DNA of 64,000 nucleotides, taken from contig JACRLW010000025.1 in the NCBI GenBank assembly GCA_016235155.1, positions 1 to 64,000 of the forward strand, in the 5' to 3' direction. Below the pieces are notes generated by a model. The model made no database searches, was not told where the DNA came from, and was given only the letters and a program-made list of their open reading frames with translations. This stretch comes from Planctomycetota bacterium (GTDB lineage Bacteria > Planctomycetota > UBA1135 > UBA2386). The position numbers were made by a program, and so were the translations under genes. Shown piece after piece: positions 37,797-45,157 of this stretch (its first letter is position 1; the number at the start of each line of letters is the position of its first letter).

Positions 37797-38702
37797 ATGA
37801 GCCTCGAGACGCTCGACGACGTCGTCCTGACCACCGACCTGCCGTTCTGCAGGAAGCTCGGCGCCGGCAAGGTCCGCGACCTCTACGAACTCGGCGGCGA
37901 TCTCCTGCTGGTCGCCACCGACCGCGTCTCCGCCTTCGACGTCGTGATGCGCGAGGGCATCCCGGGCAAAGGGCGCGTGCTCACCGCCGTCTCGGCCTTC
38001 TGGTTCCGCAAGCTCGCGGACGTCGCGCCGAACCATCTGATCTCGACCGACGTCGACGCGTGGCTCGACGTGCCCGCCGCGCACCGTGCCGTGCTGCGCG
38101 GCCGCACCATGCGTTGCCGCCGCGTGCAGCCCTTGCCGGTCGAGTGGGTCGTGCGCGGCCATCTCGCCGGCTCCGGCTGGACCGACTACCAGAAGTGCGG
38201 GGTCGTCTCCGGCGTCGCCCTGCCCGCCGGCCTGCTCCACGCGAGCCGCATCGAGCCGCCGGTCCTCACGCCGTCGACCAAGGCGGAGTCGGGCCACGAC
38301 CAACCGATCTCGTTCGCGCGCGCGGCGGATCTCGTCGGTCGCCGCGTCGCCGAGACCGCGCGCGACGCCGCGCTCGCGCTGTACGACCGGGGTCGCAGTT
38401 TCGCGGCGACGCGCGGCATCGTGATCGCCGACACCAAGTTCGAGTTCGGAGTCGATGGCGACCGTGTGGTCCTCATCGACGAGTGCCTCACCCCGGATTC
38501 CTCCCGCTTCTGGCCGGCGGACGAGGTCGTCCCCGGCGGCAAGCCGACGAGCTACGACAAACAGGTGCTCCGCGACTGGCTCACCGCGAGCGGTTGGAAC
38601 AAGGAGCCGCCGCCGCCCGCTCTGCCGCGCGAAGTCGTCGAGCGCACGGCCCGCACCTATCGCGAACTCGCCGAGCGCCTGACCGGCACGAAGGGTGCCT
38701 GA
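37797..38702 (+). CDS. purC: Phosphoribosylaminoimidazole-succinocarboxamide synthase (SAICAR synthetase)
   Basis: 301 residues, the eukaryote-like longer PurC form. It joins CAIR and aspartate in step 8 of de novo IMP synthesis. Blocks: GAGKVRDLYELGGDLLLVATDR (ATP-binding), SAFDVVMREGIPGKGRVLT, ECVVRG-type VEWVVRGHLAGSGW, KAESGHDQPISF, IVIADTKFEFGV and IDECLTPDSSRFWPADE, which carries the substrate loop. The SD GAGG precedes ATG by 7 nt. The next gene purE starts 4 nt after the stop, so the two purine genes are co-transcribed. Confidence 0.96.
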   Translation: MSLETLDDVVLTTDLPFCRKLGAGKVRDLYELGGDLLLVATDRVSAFDVVMREGIPGKGRVLTAVSAFWFRKLADVAPNHLISTDVDAWLDVPAAHRAVLRGRTMRCRRVQPLPVEWVVRGHLAGSGWTDYQKCGVVSGVALPAGLLHASRIEPPVLTPSTKAESGHDQPISFARAADLVGRRVAETARDAALALYDRGRSFAATRGIVIADTKFEFGVDGDRVVLIDECLTPDSSRFWPADEVVPGGKPTSYDKQVLRDWLTASGWNKEPPPPALPREVVERTARTYRELAERLTGTKGA

Positions 38703-38706
38703 CGCC

Positions 38707-39210
38707 ATGCAGAAGCCCATCGCCTTCCTCCTCGGTTCCGACTCCGATCTGCCGCAACTCGAGGGCGCGTTCGACGCGCTGCGTCAGCTCGAGGTCGGCT
38801 TCCACGTCCGCGTGTTGTCCGCGCACCGCTCACCCGACGAAGCCTGCGCGTTCGCGCGTGATGCGGCGAAGAACGGCGTGAAGGTCCTGATCGGAGTCGC
38901 AGGCATGGCGGCGCACCTCGCCGGGACGCTCGCCGCGCACACGACCTTGCCCGTGCTCGGCGTTCCCGCCGAAGCCGGCCCCCTCCGCGGCGCGGACGCC
39001 CTGCTCTCGACCGTGATGATGCCGCCCGGCATCCCGGTCGGAACGCTCGGGATCGGCTCCGCCGGTGCACGCAATGCGGCGTTGCTCGCCGCGCGGATCG
39101 TCGCGCTGGGCGACGAGAAGCTCGCCGAACGCCTGCGCGCGGCACGCGAGTCCGACCGCAAGAAGACGCTCGAGAAGGACAACAAGGTCCGCCAGCAGTT
39201 CGACTGCTGA
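38707..39210 (+). CDS. purE: N5-carboxyaminoimidazole ribonucleotide mutase / AIR carboxylase
   Basis: 167 residues. It makes CAIR, the substrate of PurC. Blocks: IAFLLGSDSDLPQLEGAF, the catalytic VLSAHRSPDEA with its His, IGVAGMAAHLAGTLAAHT, VLGVPAEAGPLRGADALLS and MMPPGIPVGTLGIGSAGARNAALL. ATG 38707 is preferred; GTG 38695 would overlap purC by 8 nt and is the alternative. No purK is visible in the window, so whether it works as class I mutase or class II carboxylase cannot be settled here; the AHLAG block looks class I-like. Confidence 0.95.
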   Translation: MQKPIAFLLGSDSDLPQLEGAFDALRQLEVGFHVRVLSAHRSPDEACAFARDAAKNGVKVLIGVAGMAAHLAGTLAAHTTLPVLGVPAEAGPLRGADALLSTVMMPPGIPVGTLGIGSAGARNAALLAARIVALGDEKLAERLRAARESDRKKTLEKDNKVRQQFDC

Positions 39211-39225
39211 TCGGCGAGGATGCCG

Positions 39226-40416
39226 ATGCAGCCCGCGATCCGTTGGGTCGGCGACGAGGACGGCCGGCTCGAGGTCCTCGACCAGACCTTGCTCCCCGAC
39301 GTCGAGCGCGTGCTCCGCATCGACGACGAAGACGCGGCGATCGATGCCATCTCCCGACTCGCGGTCCGCGGTGCTCCGGCCCTCGGAGTCGTCGCCGCGT
39401 TCGCGACGGTGCTCGGCGTGCGCGCGCGACGCCCGTCCGACGCGACGTCCTTCACGGCGGCGCTCGCCGCATCGTGTGAGCGCCTCGCCGCGTCGCGACC
39501 CACCGCGGTCAACCTCGCCGCGGCGCTCGCGCGCGTTCGCGACGCGGCCGCGCGCGAACCGACGCTCGCCGCGCTCCTGCGCGTCGCGCGATCGCTCGCC
39601 GACGACGACGCGCGGTGCTGCGCGGCGCTCGCGCAACACGGCGTCGGGCTCGTGCGCGACGGCGCCACGGTGCTCACCCACTGCAACACCGGCCGCCTCG
39701 CGACCGCCGGCGACGGCACCGCGCTCGGCTTGCTGCTCGAAGCCCATCGCCGCGGCGTCCGCTTCGCCGTCCTCGCCGGCGAGACCCGCCCGCTGCTGCA
39801 GGGCAGTCGACTCACGGCGCTGGAATTGTCCAAGGCCGGGATCGCGGTCGAACTGATCGTCGACTCCGCCGCCGCGGGGATCATCGCCCGCGGCGGGATC
39901 GACCTCGTCCTGTGCGGCGCGGACCGGATCGCGCGCAACGGAGACGTCGCCAACAAGGTGGGCACCTATGGGCTGGCCCTCGCTGCCGCGACCCACGACA
40001 TCCCGTTCTGGATCGTCGCGCCGACCGGCACCTTCGACCTCGCGACCCCGTCGGGTGACGGGATTCCCATCGAGGAGCGCGACCCGCGCGAGGTCCTCGA
40101 GTTCGCCGGGCGTCGCGTGGCGGCACGAGGCGTCTCCGCACGCAACCCGGCCTTCGACGTGACGCCCGCCCGTCTGCTGACCGGGATCGTGACCGAGCAC
40201 GGCCGGATCAGCCCGGTCGATCGGGACAGCGTCGAGGCGCACTTCCAGTCGCGGGCACCTCTGATCCGATCCGGGCTCCATGAGTCCCGGGGGCAGTCAG
40301 ACAAAGACGGCGCACAAGCAAGCGGCGGCGCGCAAGCCGACCGCACGCGCGCGCAAGACGGCGGACAAGCCGGCCCCTCGAAGCGCTCGACGCACGACGC
40401 CTCGCACGGAACGTGA
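39226..40416 (+). CDS. mtnA: S-methyl-5-thioribose-1-phosphate isomerase
   Basis: 396 residues, about 45 longer than usual. It isomerises MTR-1-P to MTRu-1-P in methionine salvage. Blocks: LAVRGAPALGVVAAFA, the catalytic Cys in TVLTHCNTGRLA, LAGETRPLLQGSRLTALEL, and the catalytic Asp in LVLCGADRIARNGDVANKVGTY. ATG 39226 has GAGG 6 nt upstream; ATG 39220 touches the SD and is less likely. The extra C-terminal tail (from about HESRGQSDKDG) is low-complexity and is the shadow frame of the next gene, which it overlaps by 137 bp. Confidence 0.93.
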   Translation: MQPAIRWVGDEDGRLEVLDQTLLPDVERVLRIDDEDAAIDAISRLAVRGAPALGVVAAFATVLGVRARRPSDATSFTAALAASCERLAASRPTAVNLAAALARVRDAAAREPTLAALLRVARSLADDDARCCAALAQHGVGLVRDGATVLTHCNTGRLATAGDGTALGLLLEAHRRGVRFAVLAGETRPLLQGSRLTALELSKAGIAVELIVDSAAAGIIARGGIDLVLCGADRIARNGDVANKVGTYGLALAAATHDIPFWIVAPTGTFDLATPSGDGIPIEERDPREVLEFAGRRVAARGVSARNPAFDVTPARLLTGIVTEHGRISPVDRDSVEAHFQSRAPLIRSGLHESRGQSDKDGAQASGGAQADRTRAQDGGQAGPSKRSTHDASHGT

Positions 40417-40609
40417 CGAGTTGCAGAAGGAACGGAACGGCGACGTCGCCGGGCCCGCGCGTTCCGCGCCGATGGAGCAGGAGATCGGTCCCGACGAACT
40501 CGAGTTCATCGCGGCCCTCGACCTCTTCAAGAAGCAGAACGGCCGGCCGTTCCCCTCGTGGAGCGAAGTGCTCTTCGTGCTGCGCGGTCTCGGCTACCGC
40601 AAGGCCTGA
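40280..40609 (+). CDS. Small protein with basic N-terminal tail, unknown function
   Basis: 109 residues. The first ~60 are Lys/Arg/Ala/Pro-rich and disordered-looking (AARKPTARARKTADKPAPRS). The C-terminal ~42 form a compact domain, GPDELEFIAALDLFKKQNGRPFPSWSEVLFVLRGLGY, whose spacing of aromatic and Pro residues suggests a small conserved helical fold, perhaps nucleic-acid-associated given the basic tail (inference). ATG 40280 lies inside the 3' end of mtnA in another frame. A start further in (ATG 40472, MEQEIGPDEL) would avoid the overlap and leave just the conserved domain. Confidence 0.62.
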   Translation: MSPGGSQTKTAHKQAAARKPTARARKTADKPAPRSARRTTPRTERDELQKERNGDVAGPARSAPMEQEIGPDELEFIAALDLFKKQNGRPFPSWSEVLFVLRGLGYRKA

Positions 40610-40625
40610 CCGCAAGACCTGAACG

Positions 40626-41480
40626 TCAGCGGTCGAAGACGCCGGCCGCGCACATCCAAGCGAGCGCGAGCCCCGCCGCGATCCGATACCACGCGAAGGG
40701 AGCGAACGTGTGCTTCTGCAGGAAGCGCACGAAGGGCACGACGACGACGATCGCGGTGAAAAAACTCGCCGCCGCCCCGATCGAGAGGTCCGCGAGGTAC
40801 TCGCCGCCGAGTCGGTCGCGCTCCTTCCACAGCTTGAGCAGGCACGCTCCGTAGAGGATCGGCAGACCGACGAGGAACGAGAACTCGGCGGCCGCCGTCC
40901 GCGAGAGCCCGGCCAGCAGTCCGCCGGCGATCGTCGCCGCCGAACGGCTCGTGCCCGGGACCAGCGCGAGGCACTGCAAGGCGCCGACGAACACGGCGTC
41001 GCGCGGGGTCATCTGCGTGGAATCGCGCCGCGTCGCCTGCGGCGTCCGGCGGAGCCAGCGCTCGAGCAGCAACAAGAGCACGCCGCCCGCGATGGTCGTT
41101 CCGGCGACCACTCCGGGGCGGAACAGGTGCGCGTCGAGGAAGTCGTCGAAGAGCAGGCCGAGCACCGTCGCGGGCAGCGCCGCGACCACGATCAAGGTGA
41201 GGAGGTTCGAACCGATTCCGCCGCCTGATCGCAGGATCCCGGCCGCCGCGTGCAGCAGCCGCTTCCGGTACAGCACGGCGATCGCGCTGATCGCGCCGGC
41301 CTGGATCGCGACCAGAAAGGTCGGGTCGTCGTGTCCGAGCAACCGGTTCGCGACGACGAGATGGCCGGTGCTGCTGACCGGCAGGAACTCCGTGAGACCC
41401 TCGACGAGGCCGAGGATCACCGCCGCGATCAGGCCGGGCCCGATCAGGTCCGCGTCGTCGAGCGACGGCTCGCCGCTCAG
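40626..41480 (-). CDS. uppP: Undecaprenyl-diphosphatase (BacA/UppP type), probable CTG start
   Basis: About 284 residues. It dephosphorylates undecaprenyl diphosphate to recycle the lipid carrier for peptidoglycan and surface glycans; multi-pass inner-membrane protein. Signatures: LGLVEGLTEFLPVSSTGHLVVANRLLG with the catalytic Glu/His region, and LVPGTSRSAATIAGGLLAG. No ATG fits: GTG 41420 would cut off the first helix (LIAAV). CTG 41480 overlaps the ald stop as CTGA and has AGAAGG 4 nt upstream, mirroring the ATGA couplings elsewhere here, so I take it as start. CTG 41447 is another option. Confidence 0.88.
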   Translation of the reverse strand: MSGEPSLDDADLIGPGLIAAVILGLVEGLTEFLPVSSTGHLVVANRLLGHDDPTFLVAIQAGAISAIAVLYRKRLLHAAAGILRSGGGIGSNLLTLIVVAALPATVLGLLFDDFLDAHLFRPGVVAGTTIAGGVLLLLLERWLRRTPQATRRDSTQMTPRDAVFVGALQCLALVPGTSRSAATIAGGLLAGLSRTAAAEFSFLVGLPILYGACLLKLWKERDRLGGEYLADLSIGAAASFFTAIVVVVPFVRFLQKHTFAPFAWYRIAAGLALAWMCAAGVFDR

Positions 41481-42586
41481 AGCGCCTTCTCCGGGGCGAC
41501 GTACTCGTAGCCGAAGGCCTCGGCGACGCCCGGATGCGTGACCTTGCCGTCGATCGCGTTCGCCGCCGTGCGCAGGCCAGGTTCCTGCAGCGCCGCGCGT
41601 GCACCGAGCTTCGCGAGACGGATCGCCCAGGGCGCCGTCGCGTTGGCGAGCGCGAACGTCGACGTGCGCGGCACGGCGCCGGGCATGTTCGCGACGCAGT
41701 AGTGGATGACGCCGTCGATCGTGAAGGTCGGTTTCTCGTGCGTGGTCGGCTTGCAGGTCTCGACGCAGCCGCCCTGGTCGACGGCGACGTCGACGATCAC
41801 CGGTCCGTCGTCCTTCATGATCTTCAGGTCTTCGCGGCGCACGAGCCGCGGCGCCCTCGCGCCATGCACCAGCACGGCGCCGACGACGAGGTCCGCGTGC
41901 GGGAGCTGCTCGCGGATCGCGAAGGGGTTGCTGTGCAGCAGGTGCACATTCGCGGGCATGACGTCGGCCAGGTAGCGCAGGCGCTCGAGGTCGATGTCCA
42001 TCAGGATCACGTTCGCGCCCATCCCGGCGGCCATCTTCGCCGCGTGCGTGCCGACGATGCCGCCGCCGAGCACGAGGACCGTCGCCGGTTCCACGCCGGG
42101 CACGCCGCCGAGCAGGATGCCGCGGCCGCCGTTGTGCATCTCGAGGCACGCCGCGCCGACTTGGATCGCCATGCGTCCGGCGACCTCGCTCATCGGCGTG
42201 AGCAAAGGCAGCCGGCGCTGCACTTCGAGCGTCTCGTAGGCGAAGCAGTGCGCTCCCGACTTCAACATCGCATCGGTGAGTTCCTGGCTCGCCGCGAAAT
42301 GGAAGTAGGTGAACAACACCTGCCCGCGACGGATCAGCGGGTACTCGCCCGGCAGCGGCTCCTTCACCTTCACGACCATGTCCGCGCGGCCGTAGACCTC
42401 TGCCGCCGTCGCGACGAGCTTCGCGCCCGCGCCCTCGAACGCCGCATCCGAGATGCCGGCGCCGAGTCCGCCGCCCTTCTGGACGAGGACGGTGTGCCCG
42501 GCCTCGACGAGCCCGTGCACCATCGCCGGCACGGCGCCGATGCGGTTCTCCTGCGGTTTGATCTCCTTGGGGACGCCGATGATCAT
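41477..42586 (-). CDS. ald: Alanine dehydrogenase
   Basis: 369 residues, the usual length. NAD-dependent interconversion of L-alanine and pyruvate plus ammonia, cytosolic. Blocks: MIIGVPKEIKPQENRIGAVP, VVKVKEPLPGEY with the substrate Lys, LFTYFHFAASQELT with the catalytic His, the dinucleotide fold ATVLVLGGGIVGTHAAKMA, DLVVGAVLVHGARAPRLV and CVANMPGAVPRTSTFALANAT. Start ATG 42586. Its stop overlaps the probable CTG start of uppP, so the two are translationally coupled; alanine supply and lipid-carrier recycling both serve cell-wall synthesis. Confidence 0.97.
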   Translation of the reverse strand: MIIGVPKEIKPQENRIGAVPAMVHGLVEAGHTVLVQKGGGLGAGISDAAFEGAGAKLVATAAEVYGRADMVVKVKEPLPGEYPLIRRGQVLFTYFHFAASQELTDAMLKSGAHCFAYETLEVQRRLPLLTPMSEVAGRMAIQVGAACLEMHNGGRGILLGGVPGVEPATVLVLGGGIVGTHAAKMAAGMGANVILMDIDLERLRYLADVMPANVHLLHSNPFAIREQLPHADLVVGAVLVHGARAPRLVRREDLKIMKDDGPVIVDVAVDQGGCVETCKPTTHEKPTFTIDGVIHYCVANMPGAVPRTSTFALANATAPWAIRLAKLGARAALQEPGLRTAANAIDGKVTHPGVAEAFGYEYVAPEKAL

Positions 42587-42727
42587 CGCGGTCGCTTCAG
42601 CCTTTCACGGGACAGGGTCGTCGCGCGCGTGCGCGGCGCGGAAGCATCGCCGTGCGGAGCGACGCTGGCAAACACGGCCTCGCGCCGCGAAACGGCCGGC
42701 GCTCTTGATCCCGTTCCCCCCGATCGC

Positions 42728-42733
42728 TACGAC
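42728..42733 (+). promoter_or_regulatory. Possible -10 element for tRNA-Val (TACGAC)
   Basis: GATCGCTACGACACCCGCC ends 12 nt before the tRNA. It occupies the position of the hexamer before tRNA-Leu. Weak match; inferred. The rest of 42587-42745 shows nothing else I can support. Confidence 0.3.
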
Positions 42734-42745
42734 ACCCGCCCTCGC

Positions 42746-42819
42746 GGGCGTTTAGCTCAGTTGGCTAGAGCACCAGCTCGACAAGCTGGGGGTCACTGGT
42801 TCGAGCCCAGTAACGCCCA
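42746..42819 (+). tRNA. tRNA-Val (anticodon GAC), unusual C33
   Basis: 74 nt. Acceptor GGGCGTT pairs fully with AACGCCC, discriminator A, no encoded CCA. D-stem GCTC/GAGC, anticodon stem CCAGC/GCTGG with loop TCGACAA, T-arm ACTGG-TTCGAGC-CCAGT. The anticodon is GAC. Position 33, nearly always T, reads C here; T32 and A38 could also pair. All other features are regular. Confidence 0.93.
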
Positions 42820-42844
42820 TTCCCGCAGCCGGCAGGGTCGCGGC

Positions 42845-42850
42845 TAGGAT
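42845..42850 (+). promoter_or_regulatory. Possible -10 element (TAGGAT) 9 nt before the DUF1592 gene
   Basis: CGGCTAGGATCCGCGG ends 9 nt before GTG 42860, which would give a near-leaderless mRNA. Same geometry as before the GH2, htrA-like and asnB genes. Inferred. Confidence 0.35.
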
Positions 42851-42859
42851 CCGCGGCCC

Positions 42860-45157
42860 GTGCGGCTCGCCTCGTCGATCCTCTTCGCTGCCCTCGCAAC
42901 GACGTTCGCGTCGCGCGCTCAGGACCTCCGCGGCGCACCGGCGGAACTCGCGGCCTTCGTCCGGGAGCACTGCGCGCGCTGCCACGGCGAGGAGGAGACC
43001 GAGGCGGACCTCGACCTGGTGCGTCTCGTGCGCGCCGCGCCGGACGCCGCGGACGCGGCGGAACGCGCCGCAGACTGGCTGGACGTCCGCGACGTCCTTT
43101 CGGACTGCGCGATGCCGCCCGAGGAGGAGCCGCAGCCCGAGCCCGCTGCGCGCGCGAACGCGATCGAGCAGGTCAGAACGCTGCTCGCGGCGCTGAAGAC
43201 CGGTCTCGGCGACGACCCGGGCCGGGTCACGATGCGCCGACTCAGCCGCGTCGAGCTCGCGAATTCGATCCGCGACCTCTGCGGCGTCGCGATCGATCCG
43301 GGCGAGTTGCCGGCCGACGACCTCGCCTACGGCTTCGACAACGTCGGCGACGCGCTGACCCTCTCGCCGCTCCACCTCGAGAAGCTCGCCGCGATCGCCG
43401 AGCGCGTGGCCGCGACGGCGCTGCCCGAGCCCGATCCCGCGACTCCGGGGGCGCTGCGGTTCCTGGCCGATCAACTCACGAGTTCGCTCGACGGCGGCGC
43501 ACGCGGCGAGAGCCTCGGGCTCTACACGAACGGCGTCGCATCGTGTCGCGCCGCACTGCCGCGCGCGGGTCGCTACCGCGTCGCGGTCACCGCGTGGGCG
43601 ACCCAGGCCGGCGACGAACTCGCGCGCCTCGTGGTGCGGGCCGACGACCGCGCGGTCGATCGCTTCGAGGTCGCCGCGACGCGCCAGGAACCCGGCGTGT
43701 TCACCGTCGAGGTCGATCTGCCGGCGGTGGTCACCCTCGGCGCCGCGTTCGTCAACGATCACTGGGACCCGCAGAATCAGGACGCCTCGCGGCGCGACCG
43801 CAATCTCTACGTGCAGGGCATCGAGATCGCCGGCCCTCTCGACCCGCGCGAACCGACGATTGCCGAGCGCTGGCTCGCGCCCTTCGAACCGTCGCGGGGC
43901 ACGCCCTTCGCCCGCGCGCGGCCGGTCGTCCGCGAGCTGCTGCGTCGCGCGTGGCGACGACCGGGGAAGGCCAAGGAGGTCGATCGCCTCGCGCGGCTCG
44001 CCGCGGACACGACGAGCTCGGGCGACACCTTCCGCGGCGGACTCCGCGCGGCGCTCGCCGCGGCGCTGGTCTCGCCGTCCTTTCTGTTCCGCGTCGAACC
44101 GCAGGCCCGACCCGCGAGCGCACCGGTCGACCTCGACGGCTGGGCTCTCGCGACGCGCTTGTCCTATTACCTGTGGAGCTCGCTGCCCGACGACGCGCTG
44201 CTCGCGCGCGCGAAGGGCGACGCGCTGCGCGATCCCGCCGCGCTGCTCGCCGAGTCGCGCCGGATGCTCCTCGACCCGCGCGCCGACGCCCTGGCGACGA
44301 ACTTCGCCGCGCAGTGGCTCGAGCTGCGCAAGCTCGACAACCTCGCACCCGACCCCGACCGCTTCCCCGGCTACACGAAGGAGCTCGGCCACGCGATGCG
44401 CCGCGAGACGGAACTGCTCGTGCGCGACGTCCTGCGCACCCGTCGGCCGGTGCGCGATCTCCTGCTCGCCGATCACGCCTTCGTCGACGCGACGCTCGCG
44501 CGTCACTACGGACTCGACGACGTCGCGCCCGACGCGACGAACGGGGACTTCGTCCGCGTCGAACTGAGCGGCCGTCGCCTCGGCGGCCTCCTCGGTCAGG
44601 GCAGCATTCTCGCGATCACTTCGCATCCGACGCGCACGTCGCCGGTGCGCCGGGGTCGCTGGATCCTCGACGCGATGCTCGCCGATCCCCCGCCGCCGCC
44701 CGCGCCGGGCGCGGACAGCTTCCCGCCGCAGGCGCGACTCGACACTCCGGCCGACATGCGCGCGCAACTCGCGCGACACCGCGAGGACGCGGCCTGCGCG
44801 GTCTGCCACGACCGCATCGACCCGCTCGGTCTCGCGCTCGAGGGTTACGACCCGCTCGGCCGGACGCGCGTGGGAGACATCGACGTCGCCGGGCGCCTGC
44901 CCGACGGCCGCAGCGTCGACGGACCGGAGATGCTGTGCCAGGTCCTCGCGCAAGGCCGTGCCTTCCCGCGCGCGGTCCTGCACAAGCTGTTCGTGTTCGC
45001 GCTCGGACGCGAGCCGCGCCCCGCCGACGCGATCGCGCTCGACGACGCGCTCGCCGCGCTGCCCGACCCACCGACGCTCGAGGATCTCGTGCTCGCCGTC
45101 CCCAAGCTCTCGGCGTTCCGTCGCCGCGGTCCCGCTTCGAACCAGGAGTCGCGATGA
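42860..45157 (+). CDS. Planctomycete DUF1592/1588/1587/1585-type cytochrome protein
   Basis: 765 residues from GTG 42860. Signal peptide RLASSILFAALATTFASRA. An N-terminal haem motif FVREHCARCHGEEETEADLDL is followed by DUF1587 (RRLSRVELANSIRDLCGV), a carbohydrate-binding-like insert, DUF1595/1592 (LDGWALATRLSYYLWSSLPDDALL), DUF1588 (ILAITSHPTRTSPVRRGRWIL) with a second CxxCH in ACAVCHDRIDPLGLALEGYD, and DUF1585 at the end. Two c-type haems suggest periplasmic electron transfer. Coupled to the DUF1552 gene by an ATGA overlap. Confidence 0.92.
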   Translation: MRLASSILFAALATTFASRAQDLRGAPAELAAFVREHCARCHGEEETEADLDLVRLVRAAPDAADAAERAADWLDVRDVLSDCAMPPEEEPQPEPAARANAIEQVRTLLAALKTGLGDDPGRVTMRRLSRVELANSIRDLCGVAIDPGELPADDLAYGFDNVGDALTLSPLHLEKLAAIAERVAATALPEPDPATPGALRFLADQLTSSLDGGARGESLGLYTNGVASCRAALPRAGRYRVAVTAWATQAGDELARLVVRADDRAVDRFEVAATRQEPGVFTVEVDLPAVVTLGAAFVNDHWDPQNQDASRRDRNLYVQGIEIAGPLDPREPTIAERWLAPFEPSRGTPFARARPVVRELLRRAWRRPGKAKEVDRLARLAADTTSSGDTFRGGLRAALAAALVSPSFLFRVEPQARPASAPVDLDGWALATRLSYYLWSSLPDDALLARAKGDALRDPAALLAESRRMLLDPRADALATNFAAQWLELRKLDNLAPDPDRFPGYTKELGHAMRRETELLVRDVLRTRRPVRDLLLADHAFVDATLARHYGLDDVAPDATNGDFVRVELSGRRLGGLLGQGSILAITSHPTRTSPVRRGRWILDAMLADPPPPPAPGADSFPPQARLDTPADMRAQLARHREDAACAVCHDRIDPLGLALEGYDPLGRTRVGDIDVAGRLPDGRSVDGPEMLCQVLAQGRAFPRAVLHKLFVFALGREPRPADAIALDDALAALPDPPTLEDLVLAVPKLSAFRRRGPASNQESR

